A stretch of DNA of 35,901 nt from Candidatus Planktophila sp. (GCA_030681675.1 JAUXRP010000011.1:1-35901), one strand, 5' to 3'. Positions 1 to 12,259 are shown, counted from the stretch's first letter. The notes: generated by a model from the sequence alone, not told the origin. Numbers and translations are program-made.

Positions 1-1455
1 GAAATCATTCCAATGTATGAAGAGCTGGCAATTCGCATTGAGATGTTTGGAGATGAGATTGAAAAAATCTCAACTTTGCACCCACTGACTGGCGAAATAA
101 TTCGGGATGAAACGGAGATGTATATTTTTCCAGCAACTCACTATGCCGCCGGTCCTGAGACAATTAAACGCTCTATTGGTGATATTGAAGACGAGCTACA
201 GATTCAGTTGAAAACCTTTGAAAATCAGGGCAAGTTACTTGAAGCCCAACGTTTGCGGATGCGTACTACATTTGATGTTGAAATGATGGAACAGATTGGT
301 TTTTGCAGTGGAATTGAAAACTATTCACGGCATTTAGATGGGCGGGCAGCCGGATCTGCACCAAACTGTTTACTGGATTACTTCCCAGAGGATTTTCTAG
401 TTGTCATCGATGAAAGCCATGTGACCGTTCCCCAACTCGGTGCAATGTTCGAAGGCGATGCCTCTAGAAAGCGAACTCTTGTTGAACATGGCTTTCGTTT
501 GCCGAGCGCTTTAGATAACCGACCACTTAAGTTTCCGGAGTTTTTAGAACGCACCGGCCAAAAGCTCTACCTTTCTGCCACCCCTGGTAAGTATGAGATG
601 GCAAAAGTTAATGGCGATGTAGTAGAACAAGTGATTCGGCCAACTGGATTAGTAGATCCCCAAATCGTAATAAAGCCAATTAAGGGCCAAATTGATGATC
701 TATTGCATGAAATTTCGATTCGCGCCGAAAAGAATGAACGAGTATTAGTCACAACATTGACTAAAAAAATGTCAGAGGATCTCACGGAATTTATGCAGGA
801 AAAAGGTGTACGTGTTCGCTACCTACACTCTGAAGTAGACACTTTGCGTCGTGTAGAACTTCTGCGCGAACTGCGTACAGGTGAATACGATGTTTTAATT
901 GGAATTAACTTGCTTCGAGAGGGGTTGGATCTGCCTGAAGTTTCACTCGTTGCGATTTTAGATGCAGATAAAGAGGGTTTCTTGCGATCTGCAACCTCGC
1001 TTATTCAGACTATTGGACGTGCCGCTCGAAATGTGTCCGGTGAAGTACATATGTATGCCGACAACATTACAGATTCAATGGCTAAAGCTATTGATGAGAC
1101 CAATCGCCGACGTGCCAAACAAGTTGCCTACAATCTAGAACGCGGTGTCGATCCGCAACCATTGCGGAAGAAAATTGCCGACATCACCGATCTCATTAAC
1201 CGAGAATCCGAAGATACAGACGAGATATTGGCTACAAGCAAGAAAGCTAACCAGAAGCAGTCAACGTCAGTTGGACTCTATACAAAGGGAGCTATCTCCC
1301 TTCCGCGACAAGATCTAATGGCGTTGATAGGCTCCCTCACTGATCAAATGAAGAATGCTGCAGCCGAACTTCAGTTCGAAGTCGCTGCGCGTCTGCGTGA
1401 TGAGATTAAGATTTTGAAACGCGAGCTTCGCTCAATGGAAGAGGCAGGGGTCTAG
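1..1455 (+). CDS. uvrB: UvrABC system protein B (5' partial)
   Basis: Damage-verifying helicase of nucleotide excision repair; it receives DNA from UvrA and then recruits UvrC. The open frame runs in from the window edge (first codon GAA), so the start is outside; compared with the usual 670-700 residues about 200 N-terminal residues are missing, including Walker A and most of the beta-hairpin. Visible in order: helicase motif II DESH (about residue 137 of the part seen), YLSATPG, the late helicase block [18 protein letters not shown] and QTIGRAARN, and a C-terminal UVR coiled-coil ([17 protein letters not shown]) that contacts UvrC. The TAG stop shares its last base with the GTG start of uvrA, which implies translational coupling. 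Internal ATG at position 13 is not the true start, because the conserved protein continues upstream of it. Confidence 0.97.
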   Translation, partial: EIIPMYEELAIRIEMFGDEIEKISTLHPLTGEIIRDETEMYIFPATHYAAGPETIKRSIGDIEDELQIQLKTFENQGKLLEAQRLRMRTTFDVEMMEQIGFCSGIENYSRHLDGRAAGSAPNCLLDYFPEDFLVVIDESHVTVPQLGAMFEGDASRKRTLVEHGFRLPSALDNRPLKFPEFLERTGQKLYLSATPGKYEMAKVNGDVVEQVIRPTGLVDPQIVIKPIKGQIDDLLHEISIRAEKNERVLVTTLTKKMSEDLTEFMQEKGVRVRYLHSEVDTLRRVELLRELRTGEYDVLIGINLLREGLDLPEVSLVAILDADKEGFLRSATSLIQTIGRAARNVSGEVHMYADNITDSMAKAIDETNRRRAKQVAYNLERGVDPQPLRKKIADITDLINRESEDTDEILATSKKANQKQSTSVGLYTKGAISLPRQDLMALIGSLTDQMKNAAAELQFEVAARLRDEIKILKRELRSMEEAGV

Positions 1456-4313
1456 TGAGTATTGAAAAACTAGTCGTACGTGGAGCACGAGAACACAATC
1501 TTAAAGATGTTTCAATAGAGCTTCCACGCAATTCACTAATCGTATTTACTGGACTATCTGGCTCGGGTAAATCATCGTTGGCCTTTGACACGATTTTTGC
1601 TGAAGGTCAGCGCCGCTACGTTGAATCTCTCTCTGCCTACGCTCGCCAATTTTTGGGTCAGATGGACAAGCCCGATGTTGATTTTATTGAGGGATTATCG
1701 CCTGCCGTCTCTATCGATCAAAAATCCACTAACCGAAATCCCCGCTCAACCGTTGGCACAATTACCGAGGTCTATGACTACCTCCGCCTTCTCTTTGCTC
1801 GTGCGGGGCGCCCGCACTGTCCTAACTGCGGCAGAGCTGTCTCTCGCCAATCACCACAGCAGATCGTTGACCAAATTTTGGCAATGCCACCAACAACGAA
1901 GTTTCAAGTACTGGCTCCTGTGGTTCGTGCTCGTAAAGGTGAATTTGTTGATCTCTTCGCCGAATTAATAACACAAGGTTATTCACGCGCACGTGTCGAT
2001 GGCACGGTCGTAGCGCTGACCGATGTTCCAAAGTTGAAAAAACAGGAAAAGCACACTATCGAAATAGTTGTAGATCGCTTAACTGCCAAAGTTGAAAGCA
2101 AAACTCGGCTTACGGATTCAATTGAAACTGCTCTGAAATTGGCATCCGGAATCGTCATCTTGGATTTTGTAGATTCGAAGTCGGAAGATAAAGAGCGCAC
2201 CTTCAGTGAGCACTTAGCGTGCCATGGCTGCAACTTGTCCTTTGAAGAGTTAGAACCCCGGTCATTTTCTTTTAATTCACCTTTCGGTGCCTGCCCCGAA
2301 TGCTCTGGCATCGGTACAAAGCTAGAGGTAGACGAAGATCTCATAATTCCTGACGACTCAATTTCTATTAATGATGGCGCAATTGCACCGTGGTCAGGTG
2401 GGCAGTCATCGGATTATTTCTTGCGATTGCTGGAAGCCCTGGCAAAAGATATGCCTTTCTCGTTGGATATCCCATGGAAAAAGATTTCCGTAAAGGCTAG
2501 AGAGGCCATTATCAATGGCTATGAGTATGAAATCAAGATGAAATATAAAGGGCGATACGGAACTAAGAACTACACCACCGGATTTGAAGGCGTCGTTCCA
2601 TTTATTCATCGTCGTCACTCCGAAACAGATAGTGACTATAGTCGCGATAAATATGAGGCCTACATGCGTCAGATTCCCTGCAACGTATGTTCAGGGGCGA
2701 GATTAAAACCCGAAGTACTAGCAGTAACAATCGGCAATAAGAACATCTCCGAAATAACGGAACTTTCAATTTCAGAGTGCTCCGAGTTTCTAAAAAACAT
2801 CAAACTAACCAAGCGCGAGGCTCAGATTGCAGAGCGCGTGATGAAAGAAGTCCACGCCCGCTTGGGGTTTCTCCTCGATGTCGGTCTGGACTACCTATCC
2901 CTTGCTCGCCCTGCTGCCACACTTTCTGGGGGAGAGGCACAGAGAATTCGTTTGGCCACTCAGATTGGCAGTGGGCTAGTTGGCGTTCTCTATGTTCTAG
3001 ATGAACCGAGTATTGGTCTGCACCAGCGCGACAACCGTCGCTTAATTGAAACACTCACACATCTGCGAGACCTAGGAAATACTTTAATCGTTGTCGAACA
3101 CGATGAGGAGACTATTCGCACCGCCGACTGGATCGTAGATATTGGTCCCGGCGCTGGTGAGCATGGCGGCCATGTAGTTGTATCTGGCAGCTATGAAGAG
3201 TTGATTGCATCTAAAGAATCAATCACCGGTGCATATTTATCAGGCCGAAAGTCAATCTCAATTCCAGAAGTGCGCCGGCCAATTGATACTAAACGTATGT
3301 TAACCGTCAAAGGTGCAAAAGAGAATAACTTGCAGAACATTGATGTGCAGATCCCACTCAGCGTATTTGTCTCAGTCACCGGTGTCAGCGGATCTGGTAA
3401 ATCAACGCTCGTAAACGATATTTTGTACACAACTCTTGCCAACAAACTCAACGGTGCGCGTTTAGTTCCGGGTCGACATCGCAGCGTTACTGGAATTGAA
3501 CTTCTCGATAAAGTTGTGCACGTTGATCAATCTCCAATTGGTCGAACCCCGCGATCAAATCCAGCAACGTACACAGGTCTCTTTGACAAAGTTCGAGCCC
3601 TATTCGCCGAAACTACTGAAGCTAAGATCCGTGGCTACCTGCAGGGACGTTTTTCATTTAACGTCAAAGGCGGGCGGTGCGAAAACTGTTCGGGCGATGG
3701 CACGATAACAATTGAAATGAACTTCCTACCCGATGTTTATGTGCCGTGCGAGGTATGCCATGGTGCGCGATATAACCGCGAAACCTTAGAGGTTCACTAC
3801 AAGGGCAAGACAATCGCCGATGTCCTCAATATGTCTATTGAAGAGGCTTATAACTTCTTTGAATCTGTTCCAACCATCGCCAGGTTCTTAAAGACCCTCA
3901 ATGATGTTGGACTCGGATATGTGCGCTTAGGTCAGTCGGCACCCACGCTTTCAGGTGGCGAAGCTCAACGTGTGAAATTGGCTACCGAATTGCAGCGCCG
4001 TTCAACTGGCCGCACAATATATGTTTTAGACGAACCAACTACCGGCCTTCATTTTGAGGATGTAAGCAAGCTTCTTATCGTTCTCAATCGTCTTGTCGAT
4101 ACTGGAAATACAGTCATTGTGATTGAGCACAATCTAGATGTTATTAAGTCCTCAGATTGGGTGATAGATATGGGGCCTGAGGGTGGATTCCGAGGGGGAT
4201 TAGTAGTAGCAGAAGGAACACCTGAGGATGTAGCGCAAGTGGGCGCTAGCTATACGGGTCAATATTTAGCACCGATGCTTGCTACGAACCGAAAAGTAGC
4301 AGTTAAGAAGTAA
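1455..4313 (+). CDS. uvrA: UvrABC system protein A (excinuclease ATPase)
   Basis: DNA damage sensor of nucleotide excision repair; a dimeric ABC-type ATPase that loads UvrB. 952 residues, full family length, GTG start overlapping the uvrB stop by one base. Seen in order: Walker [10 protein letters not shown] (about residues 33-41), a first CxxC-x19-CxxC zinc module (CHGC ... CPEC, about 255-280), ABC signature [14 protein letters not shown] with Walker [12 protein letters not shown], a second Walker [11 protein letters not shown], a second zinc module (CENC ... CEVC) and a second signature [12 protein letters not shown] with [11 protein letters not shown]. Both nucleotide sites look intact. 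uvrC follows after a 4-nt gap, so all three excinuclease subunits are consecutive. Confidence 0.98.
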   Translation: MSIEKLVVRGAREHNLKDVSIELPRNSLIVFTGLSGSGKSSLAFDTIFAEGQRRYVESLSAYARQFLGQMDKPDVDFIEGLSPAVSIDQKSTNRNPRSTVGTITEVYDYLRLLFARAGRPHCPNCGRAVSRQSPQQIVDQILAMPPTTKFQVLAPVVRARKGEFVDLFAELITQGYSRARVDGTVVALTDVPKLKKQEKHTIEIVVDRLTAKVESKTRLTDSIETALKLASGIVILDFVDSKSEDKERTFSEHLACHGCNLSFEELEPRSFSFNSPFGACPECSGIGTKLEVDEDLIIPDDSISINDGAIAPWSGGQSSDYFLRLLEALAKDMPFSLDIPWKKISVKAREAIINGYEYEIKMKYKGRYGTKNYTTGFEGVVPFIHRRHSETDSDYSRDKYEAYMRQIPCNVCSGARLKPEVLAVTIGNKNISEITELSISECSEFLKNIKLTKREAQIAERVMKEVHARLGFLLDVGLDYLSLARPAATLSGGEAQRIRLATQIGSGLVGVLYVLDEPSIGLHQRDNRRLIETLTHLRDLGNTLIVVEHDEETIRTADWIVDIGPGAGEHGGHVVVSGSYEELIASKESITGAYLSGRKSISIPEVRRPIDTKRMLTVKGAKENNLQNIDVQIPLSVFVSVTGVSGSGKSTLVNDILYTTLANKLNGARLVPGRHRSVTGIELLDKVVHVDQSPIGRTPRSNPATYTGLFDKVRALFAETTEAKIRGYLQGRFSFNVKGGRCENCSGDGTITIEMNFLPDVYVPCEVCHGARYNRETLEVHYKGKTIADVLNMSIEEAYNFFESVPTIARFLKTLNDVGLGYVRLGQSAPTLSGGEAQRVKLATELQRRSTGRTIYVLDEPTTGLHFEDVSKLLIVLNRLVDTGNTVIVIEHNLDVIKSSDWVIDMGPEGGFRGGLVVAEGTPEDVAQVGASYTGQYLAPMLATNRKVAVKK

Positions 4314-4317
4314 GGCC

Positions 4318-6288
4318 ATGGCAAATCCTCAAAGTTATCGGCCAAGCAACATTCCCGAACACCCTGGCGTGTACCGCTTTTATAACAAACAAGACAAAGT
4401 GATTTACGTAGGAAAGGCAAAGAGTTTAAAAAATCGCCTCAGTAATTACTTCCAGGCAAATTTGGCTACCAAGACGCATCGCATGGTTCATGAAGCTGTT
4501 CGTGTTGATTGGACAATTGTCAGTACGGAGCTAGAGGCGTTGGCGCTGGAGTTTAGTTGGATCAAGCAGTATCAACCAAAGTACAACGTTCAATTCAAAG
4601 ATGACAAGTCTTATCCTTATTTGGCGTTGTCCCTCAATGATGAATATCCATTGATTTTCATTACCCGCAAAGACAAGCGACCTGGGTTGAAGTACTTTGG
4701 TCCGTATACAAATGCGTGGGCGCTTCGAAACACATTCGAAGTCCTACTCAAGGTTTTTCCGGTCAGATCATGCTCGTCTTCAAACTTCACACGTGCACAA
4801 CGCAGCAAAAGGCAGTGCCTGCTAGGCGACATCGGTAAATGTGCTGCACCATGCGTTGGCTGGATCTCAAAAGAGGATCACAAGAAATTGGCTGAACGAC
4901 TCAATGAGTTCATGGAGTCCGGGATGGAAAATATCCTGCCCAAGTTGCATGAGGAGATGAGTGAAGCCGCAGCCAATGAGGAGTTTGAAAGAGCGGCGCG
5001 TCTTAGAGATCAGATCGAATCATTTGTGAAGGCGCAAAAATCAACCGAAGGTAATTTCTCGGATGATCTAGATGGCGATTTCATCTCTATCTATCACGAT
5101 GGTTTCCATGCCGCAGGCTCTATCTTTTCAATGCAACGCGGATCAGTGAAGGGTTCTCGATCTTGGATAGTTGATCAAGAGATGGCACTTGAAGGCCAAG
5201 ATGAATTAACCGCACTGTTGTACTCAATCTATGGAACTGGAGCAATTCCGGTTCCACGCAATATTTATATCAACTCGGACCCAGCTGATAAGGAACAGTT
5301 AGAGCAGTGGCTTGGTGGAATAGGTTCGACTAAGGTCGATATCAAAGTTCCACAGCGCGGAGAAAAGGTTGAGCTCTTAGCAACTGTTAAACGTAACGCT
5401 CAATATTCGCTTATCCAGTTTTTAAGCAAGCGCTCAACCGATGCCGCAGTGAGTGGTAAAGCGTTGATAGAGATAGAGCAGGCTCTGAATCTTGCAAAAC
5501 CTCCGCTTCGCATAGAGTGTTTCGATATCTCAAACATTTCGGGTACTTCTGTAGTCGCATCGATGGTCGTATTTGAAGATGGACTCGCTAAGAAAAGTGA
5601 GTATCGCAGATTCATCATTAATACTGACGAAGGTTTTGATGACACTCGTGCGATGCATCAAGTGATTACTCGCAGATTAAAGCGTCTCATTGATGATCGA
5701 GCGGTAGATACGGCTGAGGTGGCAGAGCTAGGAGGAAAGATGAGTAAGTTTTCATATCCGCCTCAACTCATCGTTGTCGATGGCGGTGCGCAACAGGTTA
5801 ACGCCGCCGCCCGCGCGCTGAGTGAACTTGGCATTACAGATATTGCCTTGTGTGGATTGGCTAAGCGGCTAGAAGAAGTCTGGCTTCCCGGCTCACCCGA
5901 TCCATTAATCCTGCCTAGATCAAGTGAAGGCCTCTATCTCTTGCAACGAATTCGGGATGAAGCACATCGATTCGCCATTACTTTTCACCGTTCGAGACGT
6001 TCAAAGATTATGTTGGAATCAGTTTTAGATGAGATTCCGCAGCTGGGCCAGATTCGCCGTGGTGCATTACTTGAGCGCTTTGGGTCGGTGGCGGCAATTC
6101 GAAAAGCCAGTCGAGAGGAGATTGCAGCAACGCCCGGTATCGGAATTAGAACTGCATCGATCATTGAGGAGCATTTGAATTCCATAACATCGCAAAAGGT
6201 AGATACCACAACGGGCGAAATCATCAGTGGGCCAGAAATCATTAATGAGCAAGCGGTGCTTGACAGAGGTAAGAGGATTAACCCATGA
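4318..6288 (+). CDS. uvrC: UvrABC system protein C (excinuclease endonuclease)
   Basis: Makes the 3' and 5' incisions on either side of a lesion after UvrA/UvrB have located it. 656 residues. An N-terminal GIY-YIG nuclease domain is visible (PGVYRFYNKQDKVIYVGKAK, about residues 16-35), then a UVR motif (NEEFERAARLRDQIE) that pairs with the UvrB C terminus, then the RNase H-like endonuclease half (ECFDISNISGTSVVASMV ... LIVVDGGAQQVNAA) and a C-terminal helix-hairpin-helix (ATPGIGIRTASIIEEHL). The ATG start sits 4 nt after the uvrA stop with a weak AAGG upstream. The stop overlaps the rapZ start as ATGA. About 28 residues follow the HhH region and show no motif I recognise. Confidence 0.98.
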   Translation: MANPQSYRPSNIPEHPGVYRFYNKQDKVIYVGKAKSLKNRLSNYFQANLATKTHRMVHEAVRVDWTIVSTELEALALEFSWIKQYQPKYNVQFKDDKSYPYLALSLNDEYPLIFITRKDKRPGLKYFGPYTNAWALRNTFEVLLKVFPVRSCSSSNFTRAQRSKRQCLLGDIGKCAAPCVGWISKEDHKKLAERLNEFMESGMENILPKLHEEMSEAAANEEFERAARLRDQIESFVKAQKSTEGNFSDDLDGDFISIYHDGFHAAGSIFSMQRGSVKGSRSWIVDQEMALEGQDELTALLYSIYGTGAIPVPRNIYINSDPADKEQLEQWLGGIGSTKVDIKVPQRGEKVELLATVKRNAQYSLIQFLSKRSTDAAVSGKALIEIEQALNLAKPPLRIECFDISNISGTSVVASMVVFEDGLAKKSEYRRFIINTDEGFDDTRAMHQVITRRLKRLIDDRAVDTAEVAELGGKMSKFSYPPQLIVVDGGAQQVNAAARALSELGITDIALCGLAKRLEEVWLPGSPDPLILPRSSEGLYLLQRIRDEAHRFAITFHRSRRSKIMLESVLDEIPQLGQIRRGALLERFGSVAAIRKASREEIAATPGIGIRTASIIEEHLNSITSQKVDTTTGEIISGPEIINEQAVLDRGKRINP

Positions 6289-7148
6289 ATAGCAATGAGA
6301 TCTTAGTTTTAACCGGCATGTCAGGTGCTGGTCGCTCAACTGTTGCTCATGCCTTAGAGGATTTGGGATGGTACGTCGTAGATAATCTGCCACCATCTTT
6401 GTTGCCAGCGCTAGTAAGCAAAGGCACCGGGCCAGATGGTAAAGAGTACGCCGTCGTTGTCGATGTGCGTGGGGGTCGTTTTTTTGACGAGTTAAAACAA
6501 GCGCTGGAAGAGCTTAAGAAGAATGGTTTTAATTACCGTTTGGTCTTTTTGGATGCAACAGATCAAGCATTAGTACAACGCTTTGAATCTACGCGCAGAC
6601 CTCATCCACTTCAAGGTAGTGATCGAATCGTTGATGGTATTGCAAGAGAGCGCGAAAAGTTAGATGATTTAAGGGCTCAGTGCGACATAACAATTGATAC
6701 TTCAAATTTGAATGTACATCAATTGGAAAAACGCATCGGAGAGATTTTTGGAGGAGGAAAAATACAGGGAGTTCGAATCAACGTTCTCTCTTTTGGATAT
6801 AAATATGGAATCCCAGTTGACTCTGATTTAGTATTGGATTGTCGTTTCATTCCTAACCCTCACTGGATTCCAGAGCTTCGAGCATTGACAGGTTTAACTG
6901 CACAAGTGAGCGAAAAAGTTTTGAGAAATACTGGTGTGGAAGAGTTTGTTAAAAACTACGTGGCATTAGTTGCATCAATGATTCCTGGATATATGCATGA
7001 AGGTAAAAAGTATCTGACAATCTCCGTTGGGTGCACAGGTGGAAAACATCGCAGTGTTGCAATTACGCAGGAGATCTCTAAACAACTGAACGCTCTCGAC
7101 ATAGGTCTATCTGCTTATCCCACTCACCGAGATGTGGGACGCGAATAA
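6285..7148 (+). CDS. rapZ: RapZ-family nucleotide-binding protein
   Basis: P-loop protein of the RapZ/YvcJ family. In E. coli RapZ is an RNA adaptor that senses glucosamine-6-phosphate; the actinobacterial role is not settled. 287 residues. P-loop GMSGAGRST (about residues 11-19) has Arg where Walker A usually has Lys, which is usual in actinobacterial members as far as I know. GWYVVDNLPPSLLPALV follows, and the C-terminal domain carries SFGYKYGIPVDSDLV and VGCTGGKHRSVAI. The start overlaps the uvrC stop (ATGA), and yvcK begins 2 nt after the stop. The rapZ-yvcK-whiA trio is conserved across Gram-positive bacteria, which supports the call. Confidence 0.96.
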   Translation: MNSNEILVLTGMSGAGRSTVAHALEDLGWYVVDNLPPSLLPALVSKGTGPDGKEYAVVVDVRGGRFFDELKQALEELKKNGFNYRLVFLDATDQALVQRFESTRRPHPLQGSDRIVDGIAREREKLDDLRAQCDITIDTSNLNVHQLEKRIGEIFGGGKIQGVRINVLSFGYKYGIPVDSDLVLDCRFIPNPHWIPELRALTGLTAQVSEKVLRNTGVEEFVKNYVALVASMIPGYMHEGKKYLTISVGCTGGKHRSVAITQEISKQLNALDIGLSAYPTHRDVGRE

Positions 7149-7150
7149 CT

Positions 7151-8095
7151 GTGAGCAAAGTTGTCGCTCTCGGTGGCGGTCATGGCTTAGCGGCAGTGCT
7201 ATCGGCTTTGCGCGAAATCACCACAGAAATTACGGCAATTGTTACAGTTGCCGATAATGGTGGTTCAAGCGGACGATTGCGAGAGGAATTCCTAATTTTT
7301 CCTCCCGGGGATTTGAGAATGGCTTTAGCTGCACTATGTGCCGATGATGAATGGGGTCGGACCTGGGCCGACATTATGCAGATGCGTTTCGTGAGTAATG
7401 GTGCGCTCAATGGACATGCCATGGGTAATTTACTTCTGGCCTCACTATGGAGCCAAGACGAGGACCCAGTTATTGGTCTAGATCGAGTTGGTTCACTTTT
7501 AAAAGTTATTGGTCGAGTCCTACCTATGGCGGCAGTTCCTTTAGATATTGAGGCGAGTTTTAATACATCAACCGGTCGAATTCTCATTAGAGGGCAAAAA
7601 GAGGTTGCCACTGCGCGTGGTCGTATTGAATCCCTTCGTGTTATCCCCGAAAATCCACCAGCACGAATTGAGGCGCTCACTGCAATTCGAGAAGCTGACT
7701 GGATTACAATGGGTCCTGGCTCTTGGTTTTCAAGTGTTATGCCGCATTTGTTAGTTCCGATGCAGTTAGATGCTTTAATGAGAACTACGGCCAAGAAGAT
7801 AATGATTCTAAATCTAGATGCCCACGCTAATACACCTGGCGAAGAGTTTGCTGGATCTACTCCTGAAGAGCACCTTGAGTTCTTTGCACGATATGCTCCA
7901 GAGTTAAAAATAGATTATTTCTTAGTCGATACCTGTGTTGTCCGAGATGAGCCCGCCTTGGCAGCAATTGCTCGAAAACTAGGTGGACAGGTAGTTGCCG
8001 TAGATATTCGAAAGGCACCCGGAAGCATCCATCACGATGTCACTCGATTAGCCCTTCATTTGGGCCACATTATGCGCCAAAGTTTGGTTGGATAG
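7151..8095 (+). CDS. yvcK: YvcK/CofD-like UDP-sugar-binding protein (gluconeogenesis factor family)
   Basis: Member of the YvcK/CofD-like family; characterised homologues (B. subtilis YvcK, mycobacterial CuvA) bind UDP-sugars and affect growth on gluconeogenic carbon and envelope synthesis. 314 residues, GTG start 2 nt after rapZ. Visible: the N-terminal nucleotide-binding loop [17 protein letters not shown], then [17 protein letters not shown] and [13 protein letters not shown], the family core, and later [20 protein letters not shown]. It should not be confused with the F420 enzyme CofD: the gene sits in the conserved rapZ-yvcK-whiA block, not with F420 genes. An exact role here is inferred from family only. 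Confidence 0.93.
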   Translation: MSKVVALGGGHGLAAVLSALREITTEITAIVTVADNGGSSGRLREEFLIFPPGDLRMALAALCADDEWGRTWADIMQMRFVSNGALNGHAMGNLLLASLWSQDEDPVIGLDRVGSLLKVIGRVLPMAAVPLDIEASFNTSTGRILIRGQKEVATARGRIESLRVIPENPPARIEALTAIREADWITMGPGSWFSSVMPHLLVPMQLDALMRTTAKKIMILNLDAHANTPGEEFAGSTPEEHLEFFARYAPELKIDYFLVDTCVVRDEPALAAIARKLGGQVVAVDIRKAPGSIHHDVTRLALHLGHIMRQSLVG

Positions 8096-8099
8096 TCCC

Positions 8100-9077
8100 A
8101 TGGCAATGACGGCAGCGGTTAAAGACGAACTCAGTCGAATCTCTATTACGAAACCATGTTGTAGAAAGGCCGAAGTCTCATCTCTTCTTCGCTTTGCTGG
8201 TGGATTACATATCGCTGCGGGAAAGATTTTGATTGAAGTTGAGTTAGATACATCCCAGAGTGCACGTCGATTGCGCAAAGACATCGCCGATATTTATGGC
8301 CATGGCTCTGATTTAGCTGTTCTCTCTTCAGGGGGTTTGCGTAAAGGCTCTCGTTATGTTGTTCGTGTCATTGAGGCTGGAGATTCATTGGCCAGGCAGA
8401 CCGGACTCGTAGATTCCCATGGTCGACCTGTACGAGGACTTCCGCCCCAAGTAGTCTCTGCCGCAATTTGTGATTCTGAAGCGGCGTGGCGTGGAGCATT
8501 TATTGCGCATGGCTCACTGACCGAACCTGGACGCTCATCGTCGTTGGAGATCACATGTCCAGGACCAGAAGCGGCATTAGCACTTGTTGGCGCTGCGCGT
8601 CGCATGGGAATTGTTGCAAAGGCGCGAGAGGTTCGCGGAGTTGATCGAGTTGTGATTCGAGATGGAGATGCCATCGGAGTATTACTTACACGCTTGGGTG
8701 CACATGAATCAGTTCTTGCTTGGGAGGAGCGTCGGATGCGCCGAGAGGTTCGGGCAACTGCCAATCGCCTCGCTAACTTCGATGATGCAAATCTTCGGCG
8801 CTCAGCGCGAGCGGCCGTTGCTGCATCGGCCCGGGTTGCCCGTGCCATGGAGATCCTCGGCGCAACAATTCCTGCCCATTTGAAAGAGGCGGGGGAGTTG
8901 CGAATTAACCATGGCCAGGCATCCCTTGAAGAGCTCGGCTCCTTAGCAGTACCGCCCATGACTAAAGATGCTATCGCGGGTCGAATCCGGCGATTGCTTG
9001 CAATGGCCGATAAACGTGCAGGTGAACTTGGAGTTCCAGATACTGAAAGCGGCCTTTCCCCTGATTTATTGAATTAA
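8100..9077 (+). CDS. whiA: Sporulation/cell-division transcription regulator WhiA
   Basis: DNA-binding regulator with a degenerate LAGLIDADG-homing-endonuclease-like N-terminal half and a C-terminal helix-turn-helix. In Streptomyces it works with WhiB on sporulation septation genes, and it is kept in non-sporulating relatives for division control. I chose the ATG at 8100 because [14 protein letters not shown] matches the actinobacterial WhiA N terminus; a TTG at 8088 would overlap yvcK and add four unsupported residues. 325 residues. Visible: [19 protein letters not shown] near the start, and HTH region [20 protein letters not shown] near the end. yvcK ends 4 nt upstream. The gene closes the excinuclease-rapZ array. 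Confidence 0.96.
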   Translation: MAMTAAVKDELSRISITKPCCRKAEVSSLLRFAGGLHIAAGKILIEVELDTSQSARRLRKDIADIYGHGSDLAVLSSGGLRKGSRYVVRVIEAGDSLARQTGLVDSHGRPVRGLPPQVVSAAICDSEAAWRGAFIAHGSLTEPGRSSSLEITCPGPEAALALVGAARRMGIVAKAREVRGVDRVVIRDGDAIGVLLTRLGAHESVLAWEERRMRREVRATANRLANFDDANLRRSARAAVAASARVARAMEILGATIPAHLKEAGELRINHGQASLEELGSLAVPPMTKDAIAGRIRRLLAMADKRAGELGVPDTESGLSPDLLN

Positions 9078-9126
9078 GGCGGCCGGGATTCACCGAGAAT
9101 CTGCGAAAAATTCAGCAGATAGCCAC

Positions 9127-9135
9127 TGCTAGGAT
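9127..9135 (+). promoter_or_regulatory. Probable gap promoter, extended -10 (TGCTAGGAT)
   Basis: TG-n-TAGGAT is an extended -10 element; TAGGAT resembles the TAnnnT hexamers found before other operon heads in this window. No good -35 is present at 17-18 bp. The predicted transcript would start near 9142, leaving a leader of roughly 90 nt before gap, which here does carry a Shine-Dalgarno (AAGGA, 9217-9221). Confidence 0.5.
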
Positions 9136-9147
9136 TACCCACAAGAC

Positions 9148-9206
9148 CCCAACGTTGTGGCAGTTTTACTACACATCCAACGGTTGGGCTTATTTATTTC
9201 TAGCCC
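9148..9206 (+). other. Candidate alternative hairpins in the gap leader
   Basis: CCCAAC (9148-9153) can pair with GTTGGG (9183-9188), extended by GTTG (9154-9157) against CAAC (9178-9181) with a one-base bulge at G9182. The same GGG (9186-9188) can instead form GGGCT (9186-9190) / AGCCC (9202-9206) with an 11-nt loop. The two folds exclude each other. Neither is followed by a T run, so neither is a standard terminator, and neither covers the ribosome-binding site at 9217-9221. A regulatory role is inference. Confidence 0.3.
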
Positions 9207-9211
9207 CTTAA

Positions 9212-10227
<1,016 letters not shown>

Positions 10228-10228
<1 letters not shown>

Positions 10229-11415
10229 TGTCATCCCTTGATTTTTTTGATGTAGCGAGTAAGCGGGTCTTTCTTCGGTGTGATCTAAATGTTCCGTTAA
10301 AAAATGGAGTTATAAAAGATGATGGCCGGATTAAAGCCTCGCTTCCTACTATTTCGCTCTTGCTCAGTAAAGGTGCATCACTTGTAATTGCTGCGCACCT
10401 AGGTCGACCTAAGGGCGAAAACCTGTCAGAGTTTTCATTAGCGCCAGTAGCGAGACGCTTGGGTGAACTTCTTGACCAGCAGATTCTCTTCTTAGGAAAT
10501 GCTGGCAATGTGGAGGTTAGCCAAGCTGTACATTCATTAAAAGCCGGAGAAATCCTGCTTCTTGAAAATATTCGCTTTAACCCAGCAGAGACCAGCAAGG
10601 ATGAGAGTGAGCGACTAGTTTTTGCCACACAATTGGCAGATCTTGCCGATGTTTATGTAGGCGATGGTTTTGGTGCGGTACATCGCAAACATGCATCGGT
10701 CTTTGACTTACCACAGCTTTTGCCGCACGCTCCGGGATTACTCGTTGAAGCTGAAGTCGAGGTTTTAAAAAAATTAACTCACAATCCTGAACGTCCGTAT
10801 GGAGTTGTTCTGGGTGGTGCGAAAGTGTCAGACAAATTAGGTGTTATCGAAAATCTATTAGACAAGGTCGATACTTTAGCAATTGGCGGAGGAATGGTTT
10901 TCACTTTTCTAGCCGCGCTCGGTAAAGAGATCGGCACATCCTTAGTAGAGATAGAGATGATTGATGGTGTGAAAGCGCTGATTAAAAGGGCGGACGAGAA
11001 GGGTGTAAAACTCTTACTTCCTTCAGATATTCTCGTGGCTTCGCAATTTAGTGCAGATGCGCTCCCAACGTTAGTCTCCGTCGAGAATATTCCAGCCGAT
11101 CACATGGGGTTAGATATCGGTCCTGTTTCTGCCGCGGCATTTGCAGATGAAATTGAAAAATGTGCAACCGTCTTTTGGAATGGACCTATGGGTGTGTTCG
11201 AGTTTCCAAACTTTGCTGCGGGTACCAAAACCGTTGCAATGGCGCTTACTAAAGTTTCAGGAATATCTGTTGTGGGTGGTGGCGATTCAGCGGCGGCAGT
11301 TCGAGCTCTTGGCTTTGCCGACAGCGATTTTGGCTATATTTCTACCGGTGGCGGAGCATCACTTGAGTATCTTGAGGGCAAGGAACTTCCTGGCCTATTA
11401 GCTTTAGGGTTATAG
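10228..11415 (+). CDS. pgk: Phosphoglycerate kinase
   Basis: Transfers the acyl phosphate of 1,3-bisphosphoglycerate to ADP, giving ATP and 3-phosphoglycerate. 395 residues from the ATG at 10228, which overlaps the gap stop by one base (TAATG). An upstream in-frame start inside gap (10171) would add 19 residues unlike the family, so I rejected it. Visible: N-terminal [13 protein letters not shown], the substrate and hinge region [36 protein letters not shown], and nucleotide-binding [15 protein letters not shown] with [13 protein letters not shown]. No clear Shine-Dalgarno; translation probably depends on coupling to gap. tpiA follows after 8 nt. Confidence 0.98.
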
Positions 11416-11423
11416 GGAGCACA

Positions 11424-12197
11424 ATGCGTAAACCATTGATGGCAGGTAACTGGAAGATGAATTTAAATCATCTTGAGGCGATTGCTGTTGCACAGAAACT
11501 CGTCTATTCACTCGATGATAAAGATTATGACGCAGTTGATGTGGCGATCATCCCGCCATTTACCGATATACGTTCAATTCAAACGTTAATCGATGGTGAT
11601 CGCTTGCGTTTGGGCTACGGTGCTCAAGATCTCTCACCTGAAGCAAGTGGCGCATTCACTGGTGATATCTCTGGGTCGATGTTGCACAAACTCGGATGCA
11701 CGTATGTTCTAGTTGGACATTCAGAGCGACGTTCAATCCACTCAGAAAGCGATGCCCTCATCAACCGCAAAATTAAAGCCGCGCTTGCCCATGAGATGGC
11801 TCCGATTTTCTGTGTCGGTGAAGAGCTTGCCGTACGAGAATCTGGAGCACATGTCTCTCATGTCATTCGTCAGATCCGCGGTGGGTTAGAGGGTTTAACT
11901 AAGCCAGAGTTAAGGAAGATTGTTATCGCATACGAACCAGTGTGGGCTATTGGGACCGGAAAAGTCGCAACTCCAGAGGATGCTCAAGAGGTCTGTGCTG
12001 CAATTCGTGAAGAGGTTGAAAATATCGCTTCACCTGAAATCGCTGCGGCCATGAGAATTCTCTATGGCGGGTCAGTGAAATCCTCAAACGTCGTTGAAAT
12101 CATGGCTAAACCCGATGTAGATGGGGCACTTGTTGGCGGCGCAAGCCTAGATCCTGAAGAGTTTGCAAAGATTGTGAAGTTCTACGCTCAGGTTTAA
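11424..12197 (+). CDS. tpiA: Triosephosphate isomerase
   Basis: Interconverts dihydroxyacetone phosphate and glyceraldehyde-3-phosphate. 257 residues, normal TIM-barrel length. Catalytic residues are in place: Lys11 in GNWKMN, His99 in VGHSERR and Glu171 in [10 protein letters not shown]; the phosphate-binding YGGSVK and GALVGGASL follow near the C terminus. GGGAG lies 6 nt before the ATG. Last of the three glycolytic genes in the operon; 62 nt separate it from secG. Confidence 0.98.
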   Translation: MRKPLMAGNWKMNLNHLEAIAVAQKLVYSLDDKDYDAVDVAIIPPFTDIRSIQTLIDGDRLRLGYGAQDLSPEASGAFTGDISGSMLHKLGCTYVLVGHSERRSIHSESDALINRKIKAALAHEMAPIFCVGEELAVRESGAHVSHVIRQIRGGLEGLTKPELRKIVIAYEPVWAIGTGKVATPEDAQEVCAAIREEVENIASPEIAAAMRILYGGSVKSSNVVEIMAKPDVDGALVGGASLDPEEFAKIVKFYAQV

Positions 12198-12259
12198 GTA
12201 GTTCTGACCACCAAATTGAAGGTATCCTTACCCTCTACGAAACAAGGAGTTTACCAACC

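Noticed and set aside
6315-6341. RapZ P-loop with Arg instead of the Walker A Lys
   Set aside because: I recall the same GAGRST form in other actinobacterial RapZ proteins, so it is probably ancestral rather than an inactivating change.
7180-7794. 204-codon open frame on the minus strand opposite yvcK
   Set aside because: No recognisable domain, no ribosome-binding site, entirely inside a conserved gene on the other strand.
8354-8959. 201-codon open frame on the minus strand opposite whiA
   Set aside because: Low-complexity Arg/Ser/Ala-rich translation with no family resemblance; it mirrors the well-supported whiA frame and is a codon-bias shadow.
9087-9101. GATTC-N5-GAATC hairpin after whiA
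   Set aside because: No T run follows, so it is not supported as a terminator.
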